Positions 25,864 through 35,690 of a stretch of DNA of 64,000 nucleotides are shown here, piece by piece. This DNA comes from Oscillospiraceae bacterium (GTDB lineage: Bacteria > Bacillota > Clostridia > Saccharofermentanales > Saccharofermentanaceae). Location of the stretch: assembly GCA_902787975.1 (NCBI GenBank), contig CADAIP010000006.1:95300-159299 (forward strand). The letters run 5' to 3'. The notes under the pieces are model-generated. The model was not told where the DNA came from. It saw only the letters and a list, made by a program, of their open reading frames with translations, and searched no databases. The stretch's first letter is position 1. Each line of letters begins with the position of its first letter. Made by a program: the position numbers and the translations under genes.

Positions 25864-26589
25864 ATGGCGGAAAACCAAGATAAAAAACCTAAAACAATAA
25901 GCAAGTGGAAATTCGCGTTGACTATCTTTGTCACGTACTTTTTCAGGTCGTTTATATTCCTGACCGTACCCGCATTGATCTGCCTTATTTTCGGTGCTTT
26001 CCGGAAAGAATTGTTCATAGTCGGAGGAGTGCTTTTAGCACTTGACCTGTTTATAACTATCTTCTTCACGGTTAAGACTGTCAGACTTAAGGGCAGCCAC
26101 GAGATGTTCAATGCGATCGTCAATGCTGCCAATGATGAAGATTCTTTAGACGATTCCTATGATGCCTTCAGCAAGCCCGATAAGGAAGATCTCTATAGTG
26201 AGAAAGCACATGAACTCAGAAGGGAAGCTACTTCTGCTAAATCAGTAAGAGAGGTTTTCGAGCTGTATAAAAAAGACATTGCAGACATGGCTCTCACGGA
26301 TGAGACGTACACGGTGTATATCAAGAAGGAAAAGTATTTCTTCGATGATAAGATGCATTATGTGATCTCTTTTGACCGCATGCGTGAGATCAATGACGAT
26401 ATTGAGCAGCATATGTATATGGACATTCTCTTTGAGCCTGACAGATTTGAAAGCAGTATAGAGAAGTCATTTGAAAGTGACGTGGATGGCGATGCTACTG
26501 CATTTTTTGAGACGGTCGGCACATACCTCGAATCAAATGAACTCATGGATCTTCCGGTCGACGATATCAATGTCGGCGCATCTTACTGA
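25864..26589 (+). CDS. membrane-anchored hypothetical protein, 241 aa
   Basis: Two membrane helices near the N-terminus (about residues 18-45 and 47-72) are followed by a long, acidic, mainly helical cytosolic region (about 85-241) with no motif I recognise. Segments such as SEKAHELRREATSAKSVREVFELYKKDI look like an amphipathic helix bundle. The name of the family is unknown to me. Single gene, with a weak ribosome site; the start at 25864 gives a lysine-rich N-terminus (MAENQDKKPKTISKWKF) just before the first helix, which is plausible. Confidence 0.65.
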   Translation: MAENQDKKPKTISKWKFALTIFVTYFFRSFIFLTVPALICLIFGAFRKELFIVGGVLLALDLFITIFFTVKTVRLKGSHEMFNAIVNAANDEDSLDDSYDAFSKPDKEDLYSEKAHELRREATSAKSVREVFELYKKDIADMALTDETYTVYIKKEKYFFDDKMHYVISFDRMREINDDIEQHMYMDILFEPDRFESSIEKSFESDVDGDATAFFETVGTYLESNELMDLPVDDINVGASY

Positions 26590-26732
26590 TCTTTCTTCCG
26601 CAAAAATGAGATTCCACAACACTCTGATTTCCGAGTGTTGTTTATGCATCACATCCGTCTGTTATTAATGGTTGGATTGACTCCTTTTGATTGTGATAAT
26701 GAAGCCAACAAAAAGCAAAGGAGGATTTCAAT

Positions 26733-27056
26733 ATGACTACTACATTAGATTTAGAACTCTTACCTGAGAATAAAGAGTTGGATAGAGTCGTCGGCGGAGG
26801 ATACGAGCGTATCCCTTTGGATCCTAACAGAAAGATAAACGGCTGGTCATACACCGAATTACATTCTGTTCTGTGCTGGACTTATGAATCCTATTTTACC
26901 GGCACAAAACCTTGTGATTACGCAAAGTACCTTACTGTCGATGTGGCAGACAGTATTATCTCTTCTGTGCATTGGGACGAATGCCTTATTTACGATTATC
27001 CGGAATTTATAAACGAGGCAATGTACAGAATCTGGTGTCCTTACGCTTGGACATAA
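26733..27056 (+). CDS. hypothetical cytosolic protein, 107 aa
   Basis: A small gene with a perfect AAAGGAGG site 8 bases before the ATG and a terminator 25 bases after its stop, so it is a real single-gene unit. The protein has no signal or membrane segment, is rich in Tyr, Trp and Asp, and has three Cys residues. No family recognised. Confidence 0.65.
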   Translation: MTTTLDLELLPENKELDRVVGGGYERIPLDPNRKINGWSYTELHSVLCWTYESYFTGTKPCDYAKYLTVDVADSIISSVHWDECLIYDYPEFINEAMYRIWCPYAWT

Positions 27057-27080
27057 CACAAGTGAATATTTGAACCGCTA

Positions 27081-27114
27081 TAAGGGATGTCTCAAAGCAA
27101 TGAGGCATCCTTTA
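27081..27114 (+). terminator. Rho-independent terminator (GGGGTGTCTCA family)
   Basis: AAGGGATGTCTCA and TGAGGCATCCTTT form the stem around a 6-base loop, followed by ATTCTTGTTT, 24 bases after the preceding gene. It is a near copy of the stems at 15961 and 25559. Confidence 0.82.
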
Positions 27115-27148
27115 TTCTTGTTTCTCAAGTCTTATATTCCGAATAGAC

Positions 27149-27240
27149 TCTGTAATTGTTCCTCAATTTTAACGGCAACAATTACAGAAAATGGCGATTT
27201 TCTGTAATTGTCGGTCCTGTTTTGAGCAAACAATTACAGA
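27149..27240. repeat. two inverted-repeat units with 20-base interiors (array B)
   Basis: TCTGTAATTG (27149-27158), 20 bases, CAATTACAGA (27179-27188), 12 bases, TCTGTAATTG (27201-27210), 20 bases, CAATTACAGA (27231-27240). The arms are identical in both units while the two 20-base interiors differ; both keep T at interior positions 10-12. The central part also folds as a 13-bp hairpin (CAATTACAGAAAA/TTTTCTGTAATTG). The layout equals array A at 11001 (exact 20-base interior) but with a different arm word. Confidence 0.82.
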
Positions 27241-27328
27241 AAGGTTCAAACCGGAAAAATGATTTCAAAGTAGAAATGCTATAATGAACTGAAATATAGG
27301 AAACATAGTGTTTAGGGGATACAGGAAT

Positions 27329-27832
27329 ATGGATACATTTTCAGATGCATTATTAAGCGAAAAGACAGATAAGATTCCGGAGTCATTTGACTGGTTTGCG
27401 CCGCTTTTGGGAGACTGGAATTGCGATTATTACGATGAGTATGTTAAGGGCGAGAAGCGTCACGTAAAAGGCGAATGGATCTTCAGACGCGTGCTGGAAG
27501 GCACAGGGATCCAGGACATTTTCATCTTCCCGTCCAGAGCTACCAAGGAAGCTGAACCGCAGCCTGACGGCGAATACGGATCATCACTTCGAATGTTTAA
27601 CAAAAACAAAGAATGGTACGATGTTGTTTATACCTGTGCCGGTACTATGAAGAGGCTTACCTTTAAAAAAGAAGGCGACAGGTTAGTCGGTAAGGTTTTG
27701 GATGAGGAGGCCACATACTGGATCTTCTCAGATATTACGGGAAACAGCTTCCACTGGGAGTATGTGATGGATCAGCAGGACGGTTCTCGTGAACTTGTTT
27801 GTGAGATATTGGGAAAAAGAATCAATGAATGA
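27329..27832 (+). CDS. hypothetical protein, possible lipocalin-like/DUF1579-like fold
   Basis: I chose the ATG at 27329 because AGGGGA lies 9 bases upstream; a GTG 21 bases earlier is possible. The 167-residue product has no signal peptide. The pattern FAPLLGDWNCDYYDEY, GEWIFRRVLEGTGIQDIFIF, SLRMFNKNKEWYDVVYTCAG, YWIFSDITGNSFHWEYVM resembles small beta-barrel proteins of the DUF1579/lipocalin-like type, in which an initial G-x-W is typical. The role is unknown. The stop overlaps the start of the next lipoprotein gene by 8 bases. Confidence 0.68.
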   Translation: MDTFSDALLSEKTDKIPESFDWFAPLLGDWNCDYYDEYVKGEKRHVKGEWIFRRVLEGTGIQDIFIFPSRATKEAEPQPDGEYGSSLRMFNKNKEWYDVVYTCAGTMKRLTFKKEGDRLVGKVLDEEATYWIFSDITGNSFHWEYVMDQQDGSRELVCEILGKRINE

Positions 27833-28373
27833 ATGCAAGTCTGTTGGTGTCAGAACTTTCGATTCTTTTAAATGGGTATTGCTGATTATGATGATTTCAC
27901 TTTTTTCATTTTTCTCGTTCGGATGCGGCAAACAAGTTGAAACGGAAACTACGGTTCCGCCGTCTTCGCCTGAAGAATGCATTACTGCAGAAAACCAGGT
28001 TTTCTCATATTATGAAGCCGTCGTGGGAACACAGGACGGAGATGAGAGCATTTCATACAGACTGTATAAATACACTGATTCTGAATTGGTGCTTGTAAGA
28101 ACCGATAGTGATACTGATGATAAAGTGACCACGAATTACCGTATCGTTCCTTCATCTGTTCTTGATGACTGCCTGAAGCTCGCTAAGAAATATAAGATGG
28201 GCAAAGGCAAGTGGATTGATGGCGACGGGATTGTCGGTGGAGAGCTTTCGATCAGTTTTGTTAAGGATGGGGAAGTAATATCCGTCAGTTCGTCTCACAT
28301 GCCTGATAATGGTATGGAAGCTTTTCATGCTGTCAGAAAGGTTCTTGGAGAAGCCTGGAGCCAGGGAAAGTAA
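27825..28373 (+). CDS. small lipoprotein, hypothetical
   Basis: The ATG at 27825 overlaps the preceding stop (translational coupling) and gives MNECKSVGVRTFDSFKWV followed by a hydrophobic stretch ending FSFGC, a lipobox. The 182-residue mature region is beta-rich with no recognised motif (YRLYKYTDSELVLVRTDSD; ELSISFVKDGEVISVSSSHM). The N-terminal extension before the hydrophobic core is longer than usual, so an upstream start is unlikely. Probably a membrane-anchored outside protein. Converges with an acetyltransferase gene. Confidence 0.66.
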   Translation: MNECKSVGVRTFDSFKWVLLIMMISLFSFFSFGCGKQVETETTVPPSSPEECITAENQVFSYYEAVVGTQDGDESISYRLYKYTDSELVLVRTDSDTDDKVTTNYRIVPSSVLDDCLKLAKKYKMGKGKWIDGDGIVGGELSISFVKDGEVISVSSSHMPDNGMEAFHAVRKVLGEAWSQGK

Positions 28374-28377
28374 GGCA

Positions 28378-28905
28378 TCAAATTGCAGCATGGTCTCCGA
28401 TGAGTTTTTCCATCCAGATCATGCTGTACCATTTATTGAATTTTCTTCCGCAGTTATTAAATGTTCCTACGGTCCTGTAGCCCATATGACTGTGGAAATC
28501 CCTGCTGTTGTTTGTGAGGTATCCGTCTTCTTCCGAAGGCACTCCGATGCATGCGTAAAGGTTGATTATCCCCATCTGTTTGAGCCGGTCTTCCAGTGCT
28601 TCATAAAGCAGTTTTCCGAGACCGCATCTTTTGGAATCGTGATCTAGATAGATGGTGGTCTCAGCAGAGTATGAATAAGCATCCCTGCCTACGAAAAGAT
28701 GTGCATACGCATAGCCTTTGACATCGCCGTCTTTTTCGATGACAAGGTAAGGGTAATTCTTTTGGATCTCGGTCAGGCGGCGCTTGAATTCAGAGAGCGA
28801 AGGCGTAGTGAGTTCAAAAGATATTGCCGTGTGTTCCACATAATATGAATAGATCTCAAGAAGAACTTTGGCATCTTCTTCTCTGGCATCACGGATGGTG
28901 ATCAT
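28378..28905 (-). CDS. GNAT N-acetyltransferase, phosphinothricin/methionine-sulfone type
   Basis: A 175-residue GNAT protein of the PAT/Bar-MnaT branch: start MITIRDAREEDAKVLLEIYSYYVEHTAISFE, the VKGYAYAHLFVGRDAYSYSAETTIYLD strand pair, CoA loop KRCGLGKLLYEALEDRL, and FHSHMGYRTVGTF near the end. This branch acetylates the amino group of methionine sulfoximine/sulfone or phosphinothricin-like amino acids. It lies just downstream of the terminator of the nitrogenase-like/MetNIQ operon, on the same strand, and might be transcribed by read-through. The natural substrate is unknown. Confidence 0.88.
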   Translation of the reverse strand: MITIRDAREEDAKVLLEIYSYYVEHTAISFELTTPSLSEFKRRLTEIQKNYPYLVIEKDGDVKGYAYAHLFVGRDAYSYSAETTIYLDHDSKRCGLGKLLYEALEDRLKQMGIINLYACIGVPSEEDGYLTNNSRDFHSHMGYRTVGTFNNCGRKFNKWYSMIWMEKLIGDHAAI

Positions 28906-28928
28906 TTAATAACCTCGTTTCTATAATA

Positions 28929-28962
28929 TACAGAAGGGGTGCCCCAGATGAGACAGCCCCTC
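28929..28962 (-). terminator. terminator of the nitrogenase-like/Met transporter operon
   Basis: On the minus strand AGGGGCTGTCTCA pairs imperfectly with TGGGGCACCCCT, followed by TCTGTATAT. It lies 26 bases after the stop of the last operon gene and belongs to the same stem family as 15961 and 25559. Confidence 0.65.
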
Positions 28963-28987
28963 CTGCGAAAGAAGAAACACACGAAAG

Positions 28988-29743
28988 CTAGCTGAATCTA
29001 ACTTCGGTATGTTGTGTATCAAACCAAACGTTCAGGTCGTTTGCACCCCTCAATCCTACGGATCCTTTGCCAAGATAGATGATAAGCGGAGAACGGTAAT
29101 CACCGGCTTTATATATCTTGCCGTCTGCCTCTACGCGGGTCTGAAAAGTGGTGAAACTTAAGAGGTTGCCGTCTTCATCAAATCTTGCGGAAGCATCTTC
29201 GGAGTGAAGCATATGCTTTCTTACCTTGAACGGTTTGGCATCGCCGTATTCGGTTTTAAATATCGTTCCAAATGAAGGTTCGATACTTCTTATTTTTTTG
29301 TCTTCGTAGATCTCGATTCCGAGTTTTGTCGCAACCGGACCCTTAGGCGTGTTAACGGTAATCTGATCACCGGGCCACAATGTTATGCTTCTGATCTTTC
29401 CTGAAGGGTAAAAGTAGATGCATTGCGGGCGGATATTTATCATCTCGTCACCGACGGTAAAGACATATCCGGGAGCATTTACGATCTCATCTTCGACACT
29501 CCAGTAACTGCTTAACTGACCGTAAAGAGGGAAGAGTCTTTTTATGTTTCCGTCTTCGTAAAATGTGATCAGTTCTGCCTGGAACTTACCTTCCGGAAGT
29601 GATATCTCTTCGGGTTCCTGAAGGTAGATGCTCTTGATATTTCCGTTCAGGTGGTATTCCACCGGGCAGCGATACTTTTTTCGAAGATCGGAAGCATCGT
29701 TGCACGCGGTGAATTCACCATATTTTGTCTTTACCTTATCCAT
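28988..29743 (-). CDS. MORN/YwqK-like repeat protein, last gene of the operon
   Basis: A 251-residue protein without signal peptide or membrane segment. It has at least four short repeats of the form Y-x-x-G-x-I-(K/R)-S/R-(I/L), namely YHLNGNIKSIYL, FYEDGNIKRLFPL, YFYPSGKIRSITLW and IYEDKKIRSIEP, each followed by an about 30-residue segment. This resembles MORN/YwqK-type repeats, which form beta-hairpin ribbons and often mediate protein or membrane contacts. It starts 9 bases after the NlpA-type lipoprotein stop, so it is co-transcribed with the transporter and nitrogenase-like genes. Its role there is unknown. Confidence 0.72.
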   Translation of the reverse strand: MDKVKTKYGEFTACNDASDLRKKYRCPVEYHLNGNIKSIYLQEPEEISLPEGKFQAELITFYEDGNIKRLFPLYGQLSSYWSVEDEIVNAPGYVFTVGDEMINIRPQCIYFYPSGKIRSITLWPGDQITVNTPKGPVATKLGIEIYEDKKIRSIEPSFGTIFKTEYGDAKPFKVRKHMLHSEDASARFDEDGNLLSFTTFQTRVEADGKIYKAGDYRSPLIIYLGKGSVGLRGANDLNVWFDTQHTEVRFS

Positions 29744-29752
29744 TGCTCCTTA

Positions 29753-30661
29753 TCAGCCGAGATCTACAACAGGGATTACTGCACCATTGTAGTTATCCTG
29801 GATCCACTGCTGTGTTTCTTCTGAGAGAAGAGCATCAACGAGTGCCTTGACTGCAGGATTGTCCAGATCTTCTGTTCTTACTGCGATGATGTTTGCGTAA
29901 GGGCTGTCTTCACCTTCGCTGAAGAGCTTGTTTGATGTGATGCCTGCTTCGAGTGCTTTGTTTGTGTTTGTGATGAAGAAATCATAGTCATCCTTTGTAG
30001 GAATGATCTGTGCTGAATCGATCTCTACGATCTCGATGGGCTTAACATAAGAAACGATATCATCTACTGAAGCGGAGAGAGAATCTCTTGCTGCATCATC
30101 GAGCTTGATGAATCCGTTGAGCTCAAGGATCCTGAGTGCCCTGTATTCGTTTGTGCCGTCATTGGGGATTGCGACTATAGCGTTGTCGGGTACTTCGTCA
30201 ACAGAAGCATACTTATCAGAATATGCTGTGATGGGTTCGATGTGGATACCGCCTGCGCTTGCAAGATCATAGCCGTTTGCTTCTATTTCGCTCTCGAGAT
30301 AAGGAAGATGCTGGAAGTAGTTGAAATCGATCTCGCCGGAATTAAGTCTCTCGTTTGTTGTTGAATCTGCAGCCGTAGAAACGAGCTCGATGTAGATACC
30401 CTGTTCTTCAAGCTGGGGTCTTACGTGTTCGATGATCTCAGAGTGGGGAACGAGGTCAACGATACCTCTCAAAACGATCTTTTCTGTTGTTTCTTCGCCG
30501 GAAGTTTCTGCTTCAGACTGCTGCTCTTGTGTAGCAGAAGTATCTACCTCAGCTGCATTGAGTGAAGTGCCTGTGCTCTTTGAAGAGCAGCCTGCAAGGC
30601 CTAATGCGAATGACGCAATCGTTGCGATTGAAATAAATTTTGTTGCAATGTTCTTATTCAT
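29753..30661 (-). CDS. metQ: NlpA/MetQ-type substrate-binding lipoprotein
   Basis: A 302-residue lipoprotein (signal then LGLAGC, lipid Cys about residue 25) followed by a Ser/Thr/Glu linker and an NlpA domain. Typical features are IVDLVPHSEIIEHVRPQLEEQ, DFNYFQHLPYLES (the aromatic-rich FQHxPYL motif of MetQ), NDGTNEYRALRILE and a final AVIPVVD. MetQ proteins deliver methionine or related sulfur amino acids to MetNI; relatives bind other small compounds. It lies immediately downstream of the permease gene (21-base gap). The symbol reflects family; the ligand could differ, given the linked nitrogenase-like genes. Confidence 0.88.
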   Translation of the reverse strand: MNKNIATKFISIATIASFALGLAGCSSKSTGTSLNAAEVDTSATQEQQSEAETSGEETTEKIVLRGIVDLVPHSEIIEHVRPQLEEQGIYIELVSTAADSTTNERLNSGEIDFNYFQHLPYLESEIEANGYDLASAGGIHIEPITAYSDKYASVDEVPDNAIVAIPNDGTNEYRALRILELNGFIKLDDAARDSLSASVDDIVSYVKPIEIVEIDSAQIIPTKDDYDFFITNTNKALEAGITSNKLFSEGEDSPYANIIAVRTEDLDNPAVKALVDALLSEETQQWIQDNYNGAVIPVVDLG

Positions 30662-30682
30662 AATGTTTTTCTCCTTTGGTTG

Positions 30683-31393
30683 TTAAATAAGATTTCTTGT
30701 TTTTAGTATTTGTTTTGATATAAGATTTCCGATCCCCTGGATCAGCTGAACCAGAATGACCAGGATATATACACAGGCGAAAAGTTTGTCGTGCTGGAAT
30801 CTCTGGTAACCGTATCTGACTGCAATGTCTCCGATACCGCCTGCACCGAACATTCCCGCGAGTGCCGTCATGGAAAGGACCGTGATGACCGATACTGTGA
30901 ATCCTCTGATCAGGGAAGGTAATGTCTCCGGAATAAGTATCCTGAAGATGATATTAAGATTTGAGCTTCCCATAGCTTTGGCTGCTTCGATCTTTCCTTT
31001 CTCGATCTCCAGAAGGCTGCTCTCGACGATCCTCGCATACATTGGGATACAGCTTGCTGCGATGGCAATAATGCATGCATTTGTACCGTATGCTTTACCG
31101 AAGATGAGTCTTGCTACAGGTATCATGAGAATGATCATTATCATCTGCGGCAGTGATCTCAAACAGTTGATTATCCAGCCTGATACCGAGTAGGAGATCT
31201 TGAGCGGTACGAGTCCGTCAGGATTGGTAACAGTGAAGAAGACTCCGATTACCAATCCGAAGACGAGCATTATCAGAGAAGATATCGCCGTCATGTAAAG
31301 CGTCTCGCCGATCGGACCCCAAAGATCTTTCCAGATTTCAGGGGAGAAGGATGCTACGATAACATCCCATAAAGATGAATCCAATAAACTCAT
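30683..31393 (-). CDS. metI: MetI-type ABC transporter permease
   Basis: A 236-residue permease with five membrane helices. The EAA coupling loop is visible (KIEAAKAMGSSNLNIIFRILIPETLPSLI), as is the start pattern SFSPEIWKDLWGPIGETLYMTAISSLIMLVFGLVIG typical of MetI. It forms the membrane channel with the ATPase encoded just upstream (gap 10 bases) and the binding protein downstream. Imports methionine or a related sulfur compound. Confidence 0.92.
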   Translation of the reverse strand: MSLLDSSLWDVIVASFSPEIWKDLWGPIGETLYMTAISSLIMLVFGLVIGVFFTVTNPDGLVPLKISYSVSGWIINCLRSLPQMIMIILMIPVARLIFGKAYGTNACIIAIAASCIPMYARIVESSLLEIEKGKIEAAKAMGSSNLNIIFRILIPETLPSLIRGFTVSVITVLSMTALAGMFGAGGIGDIAVRYGYQRFQHDKLFACVYILVILVQLIQGIGNLISKQILKTRNLI

Positions 31394-31403
31394 TTTCTCC
31401 TCC

Positions 31404-32189
31404 TCAAATACCGCCGCCGTGGGTCAGCTCGACATTCTGCATCTGCATGAATACTCTTGCAAATAGTTCTCCGGTCTTGCTGTGCGGATTCTCAAAGATA
31501 TCTCTTACCGAACCGCTTTCCGTTATCTTGCCTTCTTCAAGAACAGCCATCCTCTTACATGAATATCTGATGGCATCAAGTTCATGAGTGATCATAAGGA
31601 TCGTTATGCCTTGCTTTCTGTTTATCTCCTTAAGAAGGTCAAGTATCTGGATGGTGGTCTGCGGATCGAGTGCTGATGTCGCCTCATCTGAAATGATGAA
31701 ATCAGGATTGGTGACGATTGCTCTTGCGATTCCGACTCTTTGCTTCTGTCCTCCGGAGAGTGCTCCGGGATGGGCTTTGAGCTTATCTGTAAGACCTACC
31801 AGTTCTGCTGTTTCCAAAACTCTCTTTTTGATCTCGTTCTTGGGAACACCTGCGATCTCAAGCGGGTAAGCTATGTTCTTGTAAACAGACAAACAGTCGA
31901 AAAGATTGAAACTCTGAAATATCATTCCGATCTTATGACGTTTTTTGAGGATCTCTTTATTAGAGAGCGACAATATGTCTGTTCCACCGAGTTTTACCGA
32001 TCCGCTGTCAGGCTTTTCCAAGCCGTTGATGCATCTGGCAAGTGTTGATTTTCCTGCGCCGGAGAATCCGATGATTCCGAAGATCTCGCCTTTCTCAATC
32101 TCAAGATCGATACCTTCCAATACTTTCAGCGGCTGACCATGAGGATAAAAAGTTTTGTGCAGATCTTTTATCTTAAGATATGTACTCAT
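31404..32189 (-). CDS. metN: MetN-type ABC transporter ATPase lacking the regulatory domain
   Basis: The ATG at 32187-32189 (MSTYLKIKDLHKTF) gives a 261-residue ATPase; the open frame runs further 5' but into nifB-like sequence. Walker A GFSGAGKST, signature LSGGQKQR, Walker B FIISDEATSALD and the H-loop MITHE are intact. Full-length MetN has about 340 residues with a C-terminal NIL/ACT domain that shuts off transport when methionine accumulates; here the protein ends right after the ATPase core, so that feedback domain is absent. It begins 4 bases after the stop of the NifB-like gene, with no clear ribosome site, so translation is likely coupled. Confidence 0.9.
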   Translation of the reverse strand: MSTYLKIKDLHKTFYPHGQPLKVLEGIDLEIEKGEIFGIIGFSGAGKSTLARCINGLEKPDSGSVKLGGTDILSLSNKEILKKRHKIGMIFQSFNLFDCLSVYKNIAYPLEIAGVPKNEIKKRVLETAELVGLTDKLKAHPGALSGGQKQRVGIARAIVTNPDFIISDEATSALDPQTTIQILDLLKEINRKQGITILMITHELDAIRYSCKRMAVLEEGKITESGSVRDIFENPHSKTGELFARVFMQMQNVELTHGGGI

Positions 32190-32193
32190 TGTC

Positions 32194-33468
32194 TTAACCG
32201 TGGCTGAAAGTATCAGCGGCCCTTTCTTTCCTGTCTTTGTAAAGTTCGTTATGAAGGTCTTTGCCTTTGCCCGGAATTCCGAGACTGTCTGCACGGCAGT
32301 GCTGGCAGTGGCGGAAGACTTCAAGATATTTGCCTGCTTCCTGTCTGACTTCTTCAAGATCAGCGCAGGAGGGAGCCTTGATATCTTTCATCTCGTTTTG
32401 CGGGATAAGAGGAATGATATTCAGTATGGAAGCGCCGAGTTCGGCAGTTTTCTTTGCTACTTCGGGTATATGCTTATCGTTAATGCCCGGCACAAGCACA
32501 CTGTTTATCTTTACTACTATTCCTTTCTGGGCTGCTAGGCGGATGCCTTCCAATTGCTTCTCGATGAGAAGCTTTGCACCTTCTACGCCATCGTGTCTCT
32601 TGCCTTCGGAATCGATTACGAAGTTGTTTATCTGAGCTTCGATCTCAGGATCTATGGCATTGACTGTGACAGTAAGTGTCTCGATTCCGATTTTGGCGAT
32701 CTCCTCGACCTTATCGGGAAGACGGAATCCGTTTGTGGAAAGACAGCAGATAAGGTCGGGAAAGTTTTCTTTTACTAATCTGAATGTCTCAAGAGCGCTG
32801 TCCGTAGCAAGCGTATCGCCGGGACCTGCAATTCCGACCACTGTTAGTTCAGGGCAGATCTCTCTTGCTTTCTTAACTGTTTCCACTGCTTCTTCCGGCT
32901 TCAATACGAGTGAACTTACACCCGGTCTGATAACCGATTTGTCAAACCCTCTGCTGCAGAACCTGCATCCGATGTTGCACACGGGGCTGACGGGAAGGTG
33001 AAGCCTTCCGGCGGTCACATTCGAATGGCCTCCCAGGCATGGATGTCTTTTTTGAAGGTTTTCAAAAGAATGGTTTTTATTGTCTCCATTGTTTTGTTTC
33101 CTTTCTTTCTCTTCTTTGTATCGTGGATCTACAATGTCCACACGGGCAGTGAAGAGTTTGTTGATAACAAATTCAACTTCACGCTCAATGTCGACGCTTT
33201 GTATTTTTCTGTCGTAAAGGATCTTTCTTGCGTGCTCGCCTGATCTTGCTGAGAAAACGATGTTGCAGTCATCTATCTCGTCAGCGAGTCGTTCAAGAAG
33301 GGAATCGTCATGCTGCAGGCTTACACCGAGGCTGTCGATCCTTCTGGTATCGACCTTGACGAATGACTTGTTATCTCTGTCAATCTCATAGATATCAAAT
33401 CTGTCAGCCACACCGAAGTGCCGGTTGATATTGATTCCGTCTCCTGTTGCAAATGCTGCTCTTAACAT
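32194..33468 (-). CDS. NifX-NifB fusion: radical SAM cofactor-assembly protein
   Basis: A 424-residue protein in two parts. Residues 1-105 are a NifX/NafY-like cofactor-binding domain (MLRAAFATGDGININRHFGV then ADRFDIYEIDRD). After a charged linker, residues 140-424 are NifB: RHPCLGGHSN, the SAM cluster CNIGCRFC (Cys164, 168, 171), RPGVSS, and the C-terminal HCQHCRADSLG. NifB fuses Fe-S clusters with carbide into the NifB-cofactor used by nitrogenases and nitrogenase-like enzymes such as methylthio-alkane reductase. In the usual fusion NifX follows NifB; here it precedes. The Cys that normally follows the SAM motif (YDC in NifB) reads FDK. It lies 10 bases downstream of the NifH-like gene. 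Confidence 0.9.
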   Translation of the reverse strand: MLRAAFATGDGININRHFGVADRFDIYEIDRDNKSFVKVDTRRIDSLGVSLQHDDSLLERLADEIDDCNIVFSARSGEHARKILYDRKIQSVDIEREVEFVINKLFTARVDIVDPRYKEEKERKQNNGDNKNHSFENLQKRHPCLGGHSNVTAGRLHLPVSPVCNIGCRFCSRGFDKSVIRPGVSSLVLKPEEAVETVKKAREICPELTVVGIAGPGDTLATDSALETFRLVKENFPDLICCLSTNGFRLPDKVEEIAKIGIETLTVTVNAIDPEIEAQINNFVIDSEGKRHDGVEGAKLLIEKQLEGIRLAAQKGIVVKINSVLVPGINDKHIPEVAKKTAELGASILNIIPLIPQNEMKDIKAPSCADLEEVRQEAGKYLEVFRHCQHCRADSLGIPGKGKDLHNELYKDRKERAADTFSHG

Positions 33469-33478
33469 GTTTACTTCC

Positions 33479-35671
<2,193 letters not shown>

Positions 35672-35690
35672 TTTAGAATCCTCCGTTTTC

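Noticed and set aside
32194..32357. N-terminal extension of the MetN-like ATPase into the NifB-like gene
   Set aside because: The extension has no homology to ABC proteins and overlaps coding sequence of nifB; the ATG at 32187-32189 is the normal family start.
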